From an uncultured Gammaproteobacteria bacterium (GTDB lineage Bacteria > Pseudomonadota > Gammaproteobacteria > Arenicellales > JAANXG01): a stretch of 64,000 nt of DNA. Position numbers and translations under genes: made by a program. Positions within the stretch are counted from its first letter, which is position 1; each line of letters begins with the position of its first letter. The notes under the pieces were generated by a model that saw nothing but the letters and a program-made list of their open reading frames with translations, searched no databases and was not told the origin of the DNA. The stretch lies in the NCBI GenBank assembly GCA_947259705.1, contig CAMYNL010000001.1, positions 124,001 through 188,000 of the forward strand, read 5' to 3'. Of this stretch, positions 21,529-30,793 are shown piece by piece.

Positions 21529-23385
21529 ATGGTACACGCGAAATCAGACTCAAGAACGAAGGTGTCGCAGTTGGTGCGCCCATCGAGATCGTCTGACAAG
21601 CAGGTGCTGCCGACCCCCGCACCGGACCTGGCGCAGCTTGCCGCGGAGGGCTGGTTGGGCGAGGTGTTTCGGTCGCACCACGTCTACGATCGGCTTTACC
21701 ATGCCTGGCTGGGGCGGGTGACTCTGGGACTGTCTCCGGCTGCGCTGTGGCAGGCCTATTTCGATTGGTCCTTACATCTGGCCATGGCGCCCGGCAAGCA
21801 GACGGAGCTGGCGGTGAAGGCAATGCGTAAGGCTTCGCGGTTGTATCGCTACAGCACGCGGTCACTGGCGGGCGACTCCACACCCTGCATTGAGCCGCTG
21901 CCCCAGGACCATCGCTTCGAACACCCGGGCTGGCAGCGCTGGCCGTTCAACCTGTGGTACCAGTCTTTCTTGCTGGGCCAGCAGTGGTGGTACAACGCCA
22001 CCACGGAAGTGGATGGAGTGACCCAACACCACGAGAATGCCGTGGAGTTCGCCGCCCGCCAGTGGCTGGACCTGTTCTCCCCCTCAAATTTCATGTTCAG
22101 CAACCCGGAGGTGATCGAGGCGACAGTCGCGGAGCAGGGCGCAAATCTGGTACGCGGATGGAACAACCTGATCTACGACTGGGAGCGTAGTCTGGGCGGC
22201 AATCCACCGAAGGGTGCCGAGCGTTATCAAGTTGGCGGCAACGTGGCGACCACGCCGGGCAAGGTGGTCCATCGCAACCGGCTGATAGAACTCATTCAGT
22301 ACGAGCCGACTACGAAAACGGTACAATACGAACCGGTTCTCATCGTCCCGGCCTGGATCATGAAGTACTATATCCTCGATCTATCGGCCCACAATTCACT
22401 GGTGCGATATCTGGTTGACAACGGGCACACCGTGTTCATGGTGTCTTGGAAAAACCCCACCGCGGAAGACCGGGATCTGGGCATGGCGGATTACCTGGCC
22501 CTGGGTGTGGATACAGCCCTGGCTGCCATACAACACATCGTGCCGGACGCCCGCGTGCACGCCGCCGGTTATTGTCTCGGCGGTACGCTATTAACTGTCG
22601 CCGCCGCGGCCATGGCGGGCACAGGTGACGATCGACTGGCAAGCATCACCTCGTTCGCCGCACAGACTGACTTCGCGGAAGCCGGGGAACTGATGCTGTT
22701 CATCGATGAGAGCCAGGTAACTTTCCTGGAAGACCTCATGTGGGAGCAGGGTTGTCTGGACGCGAAACAGATGGCGGGGGCTTTCCAAATGCTGCGATCC
22801 AACGACCTGATCTGGTCTCGCTTGGTACACGAGTACCTGATGGGTAAGCGCGGGGAAATGAGCGACCTGATGGCCTGGAATGCTGACTCGACCCGCATGC
22901 CCTACCGAATGCATTCCGAGTACCTGCGCCAGTTCTTTCTGGGGAATCAGCTCGCTGCCGGTCAGTATAAGGTTCGGGGGCGGGTCATTGCCGTCAGCGA
23001 CATCCGCGCCCCCATGTTCGTGGTGGCGACGGAAAGGGATCACATCGCCCCGTGGCGCTCGGTATACAAGATCCACCTGTTGGCAGACACGGAGGTGAGT
23101 TTTCTGCTCACCAGCGGCGGCCACAACGTCGGCATCGTCAGCGAGCCGAATCATCACCGCGGCCGGTACTATCGGCTGACCACCCGCAGCGAAACCGATC
23201 GCTACGTGGACCCGGATGCTTGGCTGGCCTCGCAGGAGCCCGTCACCGGCTCATGGTGGCCCACGTGGCTGGCCTGGTTGGATGAACGGTCGAGCGGCGA
23301 GACCGATGCGCGTCCGCCGGGGGCACGGGACAAGGGCTACCCCGTGCTCGGCGATGCGCCCGGCACCTACGTACTACAGAAATGA
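21529..23385 (+). CDS. phaC: Class I poly(3-hydroxyalkanoate) synthase
   Basis: 618 residues from ATG 21529. N-terminal PhaC_N region includes FNLWYQSFLLGQQWWYNAT and PSNFMFSNPEVI. The alpha/beta hydrolase core carries the modified lipase box AAGYCLGGT with the catalytic Cys, then the Asp in ATERDHIAPW and the His in SGGHNVGIV, completing the triad. Polymerises hydroxyacyl-CoA into storage polyester. No phaA, phaB, phasin or depolymerase gene lies nearby. A TTG at 21487 could extend it by 14 residues but would fall in the probable promoter. It ends 3 bases from a convergent acyl carrier protein gene. Confidence 0.95.
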   Translation: MVHAKSDSRTKVSQLVRPSRSSDKQVLPTPAPDLAQLAAEGWLGEVFRSHHVYDRLYHAWLGRVTLGLSPAALWQAYFDWSLHLAMAPGKQTELAVKAMRKASRLYRYSTRSLAGDSTPCIEPLPQDHRFEHPGWQRWPFNLWYQSFLLGQQWWYNATTEVDGVTQHHENAVEFAARQWLDLFSPSNFMFSNPEVIEATVAEQGANLVRGWNNLIYDWERSLGGNPPKGAERYQVGGNVATTPGKVVHRNRLIELIQYEPTTKTVQYEPVLIVPAWIMKYYILDLSAHNSLVRYLVDNGHTVFMVSWKNPTAEDRDLGMADYLALGVDTALAAIQHIVPDARVHAAGYCLGGTLLTVAAAAMAGTGDDRLASITSFAAQTDFAEAGELMLFIDESQVTFLEDLMWEQGCLDAKQMAGAFQMLRSNDLIWSRLVHEYLMGKRGEMSDLMAWNADSTRMPYRMHSEYLRQFFLGNQLAAGQYKVRGRVIAVSDIRAPMFVVATERDHIAPWRSVYKIHLLADTEVSFLLTSGGHNVGIVSEPNHHRGRYYRLTTRSETDRYVDPDAWLASQEPVTGSWWPTWLAWLDERSSGETDARPPGARDKGYPVLGDAPGTYVLQK

Positions 23386-23388
23386 CTG

Positions 23389-23634
23389 TCAAGATAGGCG
23401 TGACCCGAAGTAGTTGAGGCAGCCGCGCAGCGACGACAGTTGAGGATAGTCGGCCTGCGGAATACTCAGGCCCAGCGCGCTTTCCAGCTTGAGCACGAAG
23501 TTCAGGAATTCAACGGAGTCAAACGGATACTGGTCGCGGAAGCTGAGACCCGGGTCGAGCGTCTCGGATTCGATCTCGGGGGCCACTTCGGTCAGCGCAG
23601 CGATCACCTGAGTGCGGATGTCAACGTCGTTCAT
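23389..23634 (-). CDS. Orphan acyl carrier protein
   Basis: 81 residues with an ACP four-helix pattern. The phosphopantetheine Ser is in YPFDSVEFLNFVLKLE (the usual DSL is DSV here). No fab genes surround it, so it is not the housekeeping AcpP. It converges with phaC and shares orientation with the Pat-like gene upstream. Carriage of an acyl group destined for, or derived from, PHA or CoA metabolism is an inference from position only. Confidence 0.85.
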   Translation of the reverse strand: MNDVDIRTQVIAALTEVAPEIESETLDPGLSFRDQYPFDSVEFLNFVLKLESALGLSIPQADYPQLSSLRGCLNYFGSRLS

Positions 23635-23730
23635 GTCGGTGCTCCATCGGGTGCAGGGGGGAGGGATCGCCTTCCGGCAAGCCGAGATCGCGGGCCTTCA
23701 GCAGGCGCCGCCTGGCCGGCTTGCGCCCCC

Positions 23731-23760
23731 GCGGTATACCGGTCCGCGGTATACCGGTCC
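23731..23760. repeat. Two-copy 15-base tandem repeat with palindromes
   Basis: The unit gcggtataccggtcc occurs twice, back to back and perfect, in the 220-base gap between the ACP gene and the Pat-like gene. Each copy holds the palindromes GGTATACC and ACCGGT, giving two identical dyads 15 bases apart. It could be an operator or a simple duplication; no gene was recognised in the gap. Confidence 0.75.
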
Positions 23761-23854
23761 CACCACCTCGTGGGCGATATTGAGGCCCCGACCCCTGGCA
23801 GGCCGTCCAGCCGCTGTCGGGCGCTTGCCCAGGAACTTTCGGACGCGGGACGAC

Positions 23855-26575
23855 TCATGGCCGGGCAGGCGCATCCGCGTCCGAATCGGGCTCTCGGAGT
23901 GAGAGCACAACGCGTACGATACCCGGATTGTCGTCGGGACGGGTCTGATCAAAACCGAGCACGCTGCACAGCTTCAGCATGGCGCGATTATCCGCCAGCA
24001 CATCTCCGTACAACTGGCCTATGCCGCGGGCCCGCGCGTAGTCGATAATGCGACGCATGAGAAACATGCCCAGCCCCAGCCCCGTCATGTCATGGTGAAT
24101 GAGGATCGCGTACTCGGCGCGGGTGTTGTCCGGATCCGCGGTGATATGGACAACACCATAGATGGGAGTCTGGCCCAGGCCGCCGCGCTCGGTCAGTATC
24201 AGGGCCATCTCCCGGTCATAGTCAATCTGAGTGAAGCGCGCGGCGTTAACGTGGCTGAGCACCTTCATCGGGACGAAGAACCGCAAGCGGATTTCTTCCG
24301 GTGTCAGGCTTGCGAAGCTGCGCTGAATCGCGGGCTCGTCCTCGGGGACGATGGGCCGCAGGAAGAGGCTGCGGCCATCGCCGAGCGGGACGTCCTCTTC
24401 CAGTTCCTGCGGATATGGCCTGATCGCCAGGCGGCGATGGGGGTGGTCCGGTGACGGCTGGACGCGCAATCGGGCGTCCAGGGCGATGACGCCCTGGTCG
24501 TTCACCAGCAGGGGATTGACGTCCAACTCGACGATCTCGCCAACGTCCACCACCAGCTGTGACACGCGCACCAGCATCAGCGCCAGGGCCTCCAGGTCGG
24601 CCGCAGGGCGATCACGGAAGCCCTGTAGTAGTCGGTGCACACGTGTCCGCTGCATCATTGCGTGAGCCAACTGCAGGTTCAGTGGAGGGAAGCCTAGCGC
24701 TTTGTCATTGATGACCTCCACCGCGGTCCCGCCGTGTCCGAAAAGCAGCACCGGACCGAACTGGGCATCCTGGAACATCCCGAGGATGATTTCCTGGGCC
24801 CCCGGTCGACGCGCCATGGGCTGAATGGTGAAACCGTCGATGCGGGCCCCGCGGTGGATCGCCTGCACCCTTTGCAGCATTGCGGTGGCGGCGGTGCGCA
24901 CCGCCTCGGCGTCTTCCAGGTCCAGCACCACTCCGCCGACGTCGCTCTTGTGGGTGATGTCGGGCGACAGGATCTTTATCGCTACCGGGAAATTGAGAGT
25001 TGCTGCGGCCTGTGCCGCTGCCTCAGGTGTTTCCGCTATGCGGGTTTCTACGCAGGGGATCCCGTAGGCCGTCAATATCGACTTGGCCTCCGGTTCGGTC
25101 AACCAGTCGCGGCCGGCGGCAAGCGCTTCCCGCGCCAAGCTCCGCGTCAGAGCCGGGTCGGGCTCGAATTCCGCGGGAATGGACGGTGGGGTTTGCATCA
25201 GCAGTTCCTGGTTGCGGCGGTAGTTCACCATGTGGGTGAAGGCACGTACGGCCTGCTCCGGCGTTTCGTAAGTGGCAATGCCCGCCTCGGTAAACAGACG
25301 CCGGGCCGCCGCGGCGGCCTCCTCCCCTACCCAACTGGTCAACACGGTGGCCCGTCGCCGGCCCGACGACTCGTCGACTACGGCTCGTGCCGCCTCGGTC
25401 CCGGAGGCGATCGCGGTGGGGCAATTGAGCACCAGCGTCGCATCGACCTCGGGCTCTTCGAGCAGCACCTTGAGGGCGGCGGCGTAACGGCTGCCGGGGG
25501 CATCCCCGATGATGTCCACCGGGTTGGCGCGGGACCAGGTCGGCGGCAACACCGCATCAAGGCGGGCGATGGTTTTCGGCGATAGCCGCGCCAGACGCCC
25601 CTGATGCTCGATGAGCGCGTCGGTCGCCATGACGCCGATGCCGCCCCCGTTGGACAGGATGGCCAGCCGCTCGCCCTGCGGCAATCGGCTGCGGGCCAAC
25701 GATTCCACGGCGTCGAACAGCTCGTTGAGGGAGTGCACCCGCAGCATGCCGGCCCGGCTGATGGCGGCATCGTAGACCTCGTCCAGGCCGGCGAGGGCGC
25801 CGGTGTGGGACGCGGCGGCCCGCGCGCCCTCGGTATAGCGTCCCGACTTGACCACGATGACCGGCTTGGTACGCGCGGCGGCTCGCGCCGCGGACATGAA
25901 TTTACGAGCGCTGGTGATGGATTCTATATAGAGCAGGACGGCATGGGTGCTGCTGTCGTTGGCGAGGTAATCGAGCATATCGCCGAAATCGACGTCGGCC
26001 ATGTTGCCCAGCGATACCAGATGGGAGAATCCGATCCCGCGGGCGCTGGCCCAGTCCAGCACCGACGTCACCACCGCGCCGGATTGCGCGACGAACGCGA
26101 TCTGCCCCCGTCGCGGATGTATATGCGCGAAACTGGCGTTGAGACCGACGCCGGGCACCATTATTCCCAGGCAGTTTGGTCCGTTGATGCGCAGCAGCTT
26201 TGATTGCGCGGCATCGAGTAAGGCCTGGCGCAGCGTTTTCCCCTCGTGGTCGCCGCCTTCCGCAAAGCCCGCGCTGATCACCACGGCGGCTCGTGTGCCT
26301 CCCCGCGCCAGGTGCTGGACGATGCCGGGCACGGTCTCGGCAGGCGTGGCGATGACCGCCAGGTCCGGGGGTTCGGGCAGGTCGGCGATGTCGCGGTGCA
26401 CACGTACGCCGCCAAGCGTGCGTAGACGCGGGTTGACCAAATCGACGGGTCCCCCGAATCCGCCACTGAGCAGGTTGGCGGTCAGGACGGCGCCTACCGA
26501 CTGTGGTTGATCGCTAGCGCCGATCAAGGCAACCGAGCGGGGCGAGAACAGATAATGCAGGTTGCGTACGCTCAT
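23855..26575 (-). CDS. NDP-forming acyl-CoA ligase / GNAT acetyltransferase (Pat-like)
   Basis: 906 residues, the PatZ/Pat architecture. A CoA-binding Rossmann domain (LFSPRSVALIGASDQPQSVG) comes first, then a ligase CoA domain with AASHTGALAGLDEVYDAA, an ATP-grasp part (about residues 480-700, with FPVAIKILSPDITHKSDVGG), and a C-terminal GNAT domain whose acetyl-CoA loop is HHDMTGLGLGMFLM. Pat enzymes acetylate lysines, notably of acetyl-CoA synthetase. The His in SHTGALAG aligns with the phosphohistidine of active ADP-forming synthetases, so the ligase part may be functional, unlike what is reported for some Pat proteins. Next to PHA genes it could balance acetyl-CoA use. Confidence 0.9.
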   Translation of the reverse strand: MSVRNLHYLFSPRSVALIGASDQPQSVGAVLTANLLSGGFGGPVDLVNPRLRTLGGVRVHRDIADLPEPPDLAVIATPAETVPGIVQHLARGGTRAAVVISAGFAEGGDHEGKTLRQALLDAAQSKLLRINGPNCLGIMVPGVGLNASFAHIHPRRGQIAFVAQSGAVVTSVLDWASARGIGFSHLVSLGNMADVDFGDMLDYLANDSSTHAVLLYIESITSARKFMSAARAAARTKPVIVVKSGRYTEGARAAASHTGALAGLDEVYDAAISRAGMLRVHSLNELFDAVESLARSRLPQGERLAILSNGGGIGVMATDALIEHQGRLARLSPKTIARLDAVLPPTWSRANPVDIIGDAPGSRYAAALKVLLEEPEVDATLVLNCPTAIASGTEAARAVVDESSGRRRATVLTSWVGEEAAAAARRLFTEAGIATYETPEQAVRAFTHMVNYRRNQELLMQTPPSIPAEFEPDPALTRSLAREALAAGRDWLTEPEAKSILTAYGIPCVETRIAETPEAAAQAAATLNFPVAIKILSPDITHKSDVGGVVLDLEDAEAVRTAATAMLQRVQAIHRGARIDGFTIQPMARRPGAQEIILGMFQDAQFGPVLLFGHGGTAVEVINDKALGFPPLNLQLAHAMMQRTRVHRLLQGFRDRPAADLEALALMLVRVSQLVVDVGEIVELDVNPLLVNDQGVIALDARLRVQPSPDHPHRRLAIRPYPQELEEDVPLGDGRSLFLRPIVPEDEPAIQRSFASLTPEEIRLRFFVPMKVLSHVNAARFTQIDYDREMALILTERGGLGQTPIYGVVHITADPDNTRAEYAILIHHDMTGLGLGMFLMRRIIDYARARGIGQLYGDVLADNRAMLKLCSVLGFDQTRPDDNPGIVRVVLSLREPDSDADAPARP

Positions 26576-26813
26576 TGCCTCATCAAGGTGTCAAAGACCG
26601 GGTGGATCATGGTGTTATCGTGTTGCGAAATTACGCCATCAGCGCATATCGGTGTGCGAGAGCAGGCGTCGGCGCGGCGACATGCCACGCCACGGACCGA
26701 TATTGCACGGACGCCGGCGGCGCGGAAACCGGGACACCCGCGCCGTCCCCCTGGCCGGGATGCGCGGACAAATGTCGGCCAAGCAAGGATCATTTCGCGA
26801 CGCGTCGACGACC

Positions 26814-27644
26814 TCAGTGCGCGATCAGAACCGGGATCGGGGCGTGAGTCAATAGGTGCCGGGTTACGCCGCCGAGCACCAGTTCGCGGAAGCGGGTTTG
26901 CCCGTAGGCGCCGCTAACGATCAGATCCGCTGCGCAAATTTCCGCGAGTTCAAGCAAGGCCTCTCCGGTCGAGCCGCTGGGGTTGTCCACCAGCTTGCGG
27001 TCGCAGGCAATGCCATGGTGCAGCAGGTACTGGGTCAGGGCGTCTGCGGCGTCGCCGGCGAGTGCCTCGTGACGACGGCGGATGGAAACGGCGGTGACTT
27101 TGTCGCTTCGTTGCAGCAATGGTAATGCGTCATGCAGGGCGCGAGTCGACTCCCGACTCTCGTTCCAGCCCAATAGAATGTTCTTAAAACTGACGTCAAA
27201 CTCACCAATCTCGCGTGGCAGCACCAACACCGCGGTGCCCGACTCCAGCGCGAGCTTCTCGGCGTACCCAGCAAATACAACCTCCGCGCCCTCCATGTCC
27301 TTGGAACCGACCATGATCAGGTCAGTGTAGCGTGATCGGTGCAAGAGAATGCTCAGTGGATGACCTGTCTCGCAACGCCAGCTGGCCGCTGATCCCAGGG
27401 CACCGCTGGCCGCAGCAAACGCCTTCTCCGCGATTCCCGCCTGGTTAACGAGTTCCGCCTCACGCTCCGCTAGTATGTCCTCGGGAATCTCGAAGTCGAC
27501 GTAGGCCGGTATGTCCGGGTGGGGGATGACATACAGACCGGTCAGGGCGGCATTATGCAGCTCGGCGAGGGCGACAGCTGCCTTGATCCGCACCGCGCAG
27601 TTCGCCGATTCGTCCACGTGCACCAATATGTCCTTCAGCACCAT
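26814..27644 (-). CDS. Tandem universal stress protein
   Basis: 276 residues with two UspA domains (about 1-140 and 150-276). The second has the ATP-binding pattern G-2x-G-9x-G in GAYGQTRFRELVLGGVTRHL. The first domain has a weaker version around VGSKDMEGAEVVFAGYAEKL. Tandem Usp proteins are common in anaerobic/microaerobic regulons. An FNR/ANR-like box lies 55 bases upstream with a -10 (TATGCT) at the spacing expected for class II activation. Confidence 0.93.
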   Translation of the reverse strand: MVLKDILVHVDESANCAVRIKAAVALAELHNAALTGLYVIPHPDIPAYVDFEIPEDILAEREAELVNQAGIAEKAFAAASGALGSAASWRCETGHPLSILLHRSRYTDLIMVGSKDMEGAEVVFAGYAEKLALESGTAVLVLPREIGEFDVSFKNILLGWNESRESTRALHDALPLLQRSDKVTAVSIRRRHEALAGDAADALTQYLLHHGIACDRKLVDNPSGSTGEALLELAEICAADLIVSGAYGQTRFRELVLGGVTRHLLTHAPIPVLIAH

Positions 27645-27671
27645 ATTTATTCCCTCGCTGTCTACCCGGCC

Positions 27672-27712
27672 AGCATAAGAGCTCCTGGTGTCGGCACCTT
27701 GACCGGGATCAA
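27672..27712 (-). promoter_or_regulatory. FNR/ANR-activated promoter of usp
   Basis: On the minus strand, TTGATcccgGTCAA (27712-27699) is followed by TATGCT (27677-27672). The implied start is near 27665, putting the palindrome centre about 41 bases upstream, the classic class II FNR position. The start codon at 27644 follows after about 20 bases. No good -35 is otherwise present. Confidence 0.7.
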
Positions 27713-27781
27713 GACTTCACAATGAAGCGGCGCGCGTGAATCCGAAAATCCAGGCCGGAAGACTTTGTTATCATCGTTATC

Positions 27782-29938
27782 ATGGACGTTTCACATATTC
27801 TCGAAGACCTAAACGACGCCCAGCGCGACGCGGTGGCGGCGCCACCCGGGCCGGTACTGGTGCTGGCTGGCGCCGGCAGTGGTAAGACAAGAGTGCTGAC
27901 CCACCGGGTGGCGTGGCTCGTGGAGGCCTGTCAGATTTCACCGCTGTCGATTCTTGCCGTGACTTTCACCAATAAGGCGGCGCAGGAAATGCGCGGTCGC
28001 ATCGAGCAGATGCTGGGGTTCCCGGTGAACGGCATGTGGATGGGCACGTTTCACAGCACTGCCCACCGCCTGTTGCGGGCGCACTGGCAGGAGGCGGGAC
28101 TGGTTCAGAGTTTCCAGATCCTGGACAGCGACGATCAGCTGCGATTGATCCGTCGTGCGCTCAAGGAGCTGAATCTTGACGAGGGCTACTGGCCGCCGCG
28201 TCAGGTGCAATGGTACATCAACGGGCACAAGGAGGAGGGGCGGCGTCCGGGTGACGTTGCCGACAGCGCGGATTCCCAGCAGCGGGAATTACGCCGCGCA
28301 TTCAGCACCTACGAGGCGCTGTGTCAGCGATTCGGATTGGTGGATTTCGCTGAACTGCTGCTGCGTGCGTACGAATTACTGTGTAATAACGAGCCGCTGA
28401 GGGACCGCTACCAAGATCGGTTTCAGCACGTGCTGGTGGACGAGTTTCAGGACACCAACGCAATTCAGTATGAATGGCTCAAACTGCTGGCCCACCGGCA
28501 CCGGCGGATCTTTGTGGTTGGCGATGACGACCAGTCGATCTACGGATGGCGCGGCGCCCGAGTGGAGAATATTCTGCAGTTCGAGAAGGATTTCCCCGGC
28601 GCCATGGTGGTGCGGCTGGAGCAGAACTATAGGTCAACCGGCACCATTCTCAATGCTGCCAACGCCGTGATCGATCACAATCGCGGACGCCTGGGAAAGA
28701 ACCTGTGGACTGAGGACGACGCCGGCGAACCAGTCCGGGTCTATGCGGCCTATAACGAGATTGACGAGGCGCGCTTTGTCATCGATCGGATACAAAGCTG
28801 GGTAGACGCGGGCAACCGTCGCAGCGAGGTCGCCATACTTTATCGGTCCAATGCCCAGTCACGGGTGTTCGAGGAGATTTTACTGGATGTCGGCATGCCC
28901 TACCGCGTCTACGGCGGCCTGCGGTTTTTCGAGCGCGCCGAGATCAAGGATGCGCTGGCGTATCTGCGGCTGTTGGCCAGCCGACAGGATGATCCATCCT
29001 TTGAACGCATCTGTAATGTTCCCACCCGCGGCATTGGTAACAAGACCATGGAACAGCTTCGCGATCATGCCCGCATCAACCAGGTCTCGCTGTGGGACTC
29101 GGCACGGGCACTGATGCATGCTCACGAGCTGCCCGGGCGAGCCGTAACCGCGCTGACCGGCTTTGTGCGACTGGTCGATGGCTTGGCTGAAGAGGCCACG
29201 GATTTGGACTTGGCAGACCAGGTCGAAGTGGTTCTGCAGCGCAGCGGGCTGCTGCAGCACTACCGCAAGGAAAAAGGTGAACGGGGAGAGGCGCGGGTCG
29301 AGAACCTCGAGGAGTTGGTCTCGGCGGCGCGGAATTTCGAGCATGACGAAGACGATGAGCTTCCTCCAATGGCGGCATTTCTGTCACATGCGGCGCTTGA
29401 GTCCGGCGAGGGACAGGCGGAGCAGTGGGAGGATTGTGTGCAGCTCATGAGCCTGCATTCGGCAAAGGGGCTGGAGTTCCCGCTGGTGTTCCTCACCGGG
29501 CTGGAGGAAGGTTTGTTTCCGCACCAGCGTTCGATGCAGGAGCCGGGGCGGCTGGAGGAGGAGCGGCGGTTATGCTACGTGGGCATGACGCGGGCGATGC
29601 GGCAGCTCTACCTGTCCTACGCGGAGGTGCGCCGACTGCATGGCCGTGAGAGCTACACCGCCCCCTCGCGGTTTCTCGCCGAGATTCCCGACGAGCTGAT
29701 GGCGGAGGTACGAGCCGGGACCACGCTGCAGCGCACAAACTGGCGGGTTCACGAGACTCCGGCGGCCGGCGACGGAGCCGGGGTCAGCCTGGGCCGCCAT
29801 GTGCGCCACTCCGCGTTTGGCGACGGTGTGGTGCTGAATATCGAAGGCCGTGGGGATCATGCGCGTGTGCAGGTCAATTTTGACGAGGTCGGCAGCAAGT
29901 GGCTGGTGCTGGCCTACGCAAACCTGGAGGTTCTGTAA
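27782..29938 (+). CDS. uvrD: DNA helicase II UvrD
   Basis: 718 residues (720 in E. coli), starting MDVSHILEDLNDAQRDAV, very like the E. coli protein. Walker A is LAGAGSGKTRVLTHR, motif Ia VTFTNKAAQEM, Walker B LVDEFQDTN, motif III GDDDQSIYGWRGA, and motif VI GMTRAMRQLYLSYA. The C-terminal Tudor-like tail (VRHSAFGDGVVLNIEGRGDH) is present. 3'-5' helicase for mismatch and nucleotide excision repair. Divergent from usp. Confidence 0.97.
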   Translation: MDVSHILEDLNDAQRDAVAAPPGPVLVLAGAGSGKTRVLTHRVAWLVEACQISPLSILAVTFTNKAAQEMRGRIEQMLGFPVNGMWMGTFHSTAHRLLRAHWQEAGLVQSFQILDSDDQLRLIRRALKELNLDEGYWPPRQVQWYINGHKEEGRRPGDVADSADSQQRELRRAFSTYEALCQRFGLVDFAELLLRAYELLCNNEPLRDRYQDRFQHVLVDEFQDTNAIQYEWLKLLAHRHRRIFVVGDDDQSIYGWRGARVENILQFEKDFPGAMVVRLEQNYRSTGTILNAANAVIDHNRGRLGKNLWTEDDAGEPVRVYAAYNEIDEARFVIDRIQSWVDAGNRRSEVAILYRSNAQSRVFEEILLDVGMPYRVYGGLRFFERAEIKDALAYLRLLASRQDDPSFERICNVPTRGIGNKTMEQLRDHARINQVSLWDSARALMHAHELPGRAVTALTGFVRLVDGLAEEATDLDLADQVEVVLQRSGLLQHYRKEKGERGEARVENLEELVSAARNFEHDEDDELPPMAAFLSHAALESGEGQAEQWEDCVQLMSLHSAKGLEFPLVFLTGLEEGLFPHQRSMQEPGRLEEERRLCYVGMTRAMRQLYLSYAEVRRLHGRESYTAPSRFLAEIPDELMAEVRAGTTLQRTNWRVHETPAAGDGAGVSLGRHVRHSAFGDGVVLNIEGRGDHARVQVNFDEVGSKWLVLAYANLEVL

Positions 29939-29983
29939 GGGATAGTATTACAATGTTTTCGGTGCTTTTGGGGGGCATGCGCT

Positions 29984-30793
29984 ATGATTGGGAAAGACTC
30001 GGTCTCCGCCGGCAACGGCATGTTTTCACGGGGGCACGCGATGGCTGCAGGGAACAACGAAAGCAATCATTTTAGGCAGGTATCGATTGTGGGGGTGACG
30101 GTGTTTGTCGCCGCCACGATCGTTATTGCATTGGCGGACCTTGCATTGCAGCGAGGTCTGGAGCCAATTTGGCTGGCCGTGCAGGCCATCGTCCTGGCCG
30201 GGGTTGCCGCAGTCGCCGCGGCGCTGAGCCGGCGCCGGATCGGATCATCCGCCGCCACGGACCGGCCTCCCGCCGGCGGGGCGACCCGGGCCCGCACCGA
30301 GCTGGACCGTATCACCAGAACACTCAATGAGCATGGGATAACGGTGAAGTTACTGGAGTTAATGGCTCTGGGGGAGCGCTACGGCAACAAGCTTGCCATC
30401 GCGGTGGCGGATGTGGACTACCTGTGCCTGATCAACGAGCGCTACGGTAATGATATGGGTGACCGTGCGTTGCGTTCCATTGCCACGGTACTTAACGATA
30501 CGATCCGCATGCCGGACCGGTTGGGACGAAATGGAGATGATCAGTTCCTTATCCTGCTGCCGGAGACGGACATACACGGCGCACGCCAGATCGGGGAACG
30601 CCTGCGCGAGGCGATCGCCCAGGTTGAGATTGACGCCGACCAGGGTGACCTGGTCCGTCTTACCGCAAGTATTGGCGTAACGGCATACCGGCGCGGCGAT
30701 GATTTGAACAACCTGCTGTCGCGCGCCACTCGTGCCATGCGGCAGGCAAAAGTCATGGGTCGCAATCGGGTTCTCACCGATCTCGCCGCCTGA
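29984..30793 (+). CDS. Membrane protein with degenerate GGDEF domain
   Basis: 269 residues. Two membrane helices (about residues 30-55 and 60-80, with VGVTVFVAATIVIALADLAL and LAVQAIVLAGVAAVAAALS) precede a GGDEF domain. The N-terminal metal-site region is intact (AIAVADVDYLCLINERYGND), but the signature loop reads RNGDDQFLILLPE, i.e. GDDQF in place of GGDEF. The second Gly and the metal-binding Glu are changed, so cyclase activity is unlikely; a GTP or c-di-GMP sensing or scaffold role is possible. The stop overlaps the next gene's ATG (TGATG), implying coupling. Confidence 0.85.
   Translation: MIGKDSVSAGNGMFSRGHAMAAGNNESNHFRQVSIVGVTVFVAATIVIALADLALQRGLEPIWLAVQAIVLAGVAAVAAALSRRRIGSSAATDRPPAGGATRARTELDRITRTLNEHGITVKLLELMALGERYGNKLAIAVADVDYLCLINERYGNDMGDRALRSIATVLNDTIRMPDRLGRNGDDQFLILLPETDIHGARQIGERLREAIAQVEIDADQGDLVRLTASIGVTAYRRGDDLNNLLSRATRAMRQAKVMGRNRVLTDLAA

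Noticed and set aside
23631..23858. Small frames in the ACP-Pat gap.
   Set aside because: They read through the tandem repeat and show no domain; more likely non-coding.
29984..30793. Active diguanylate cyclase.
   Set aside because: The signature loop is GDDQF, lacking the second Gly and the metal-binding Glu.
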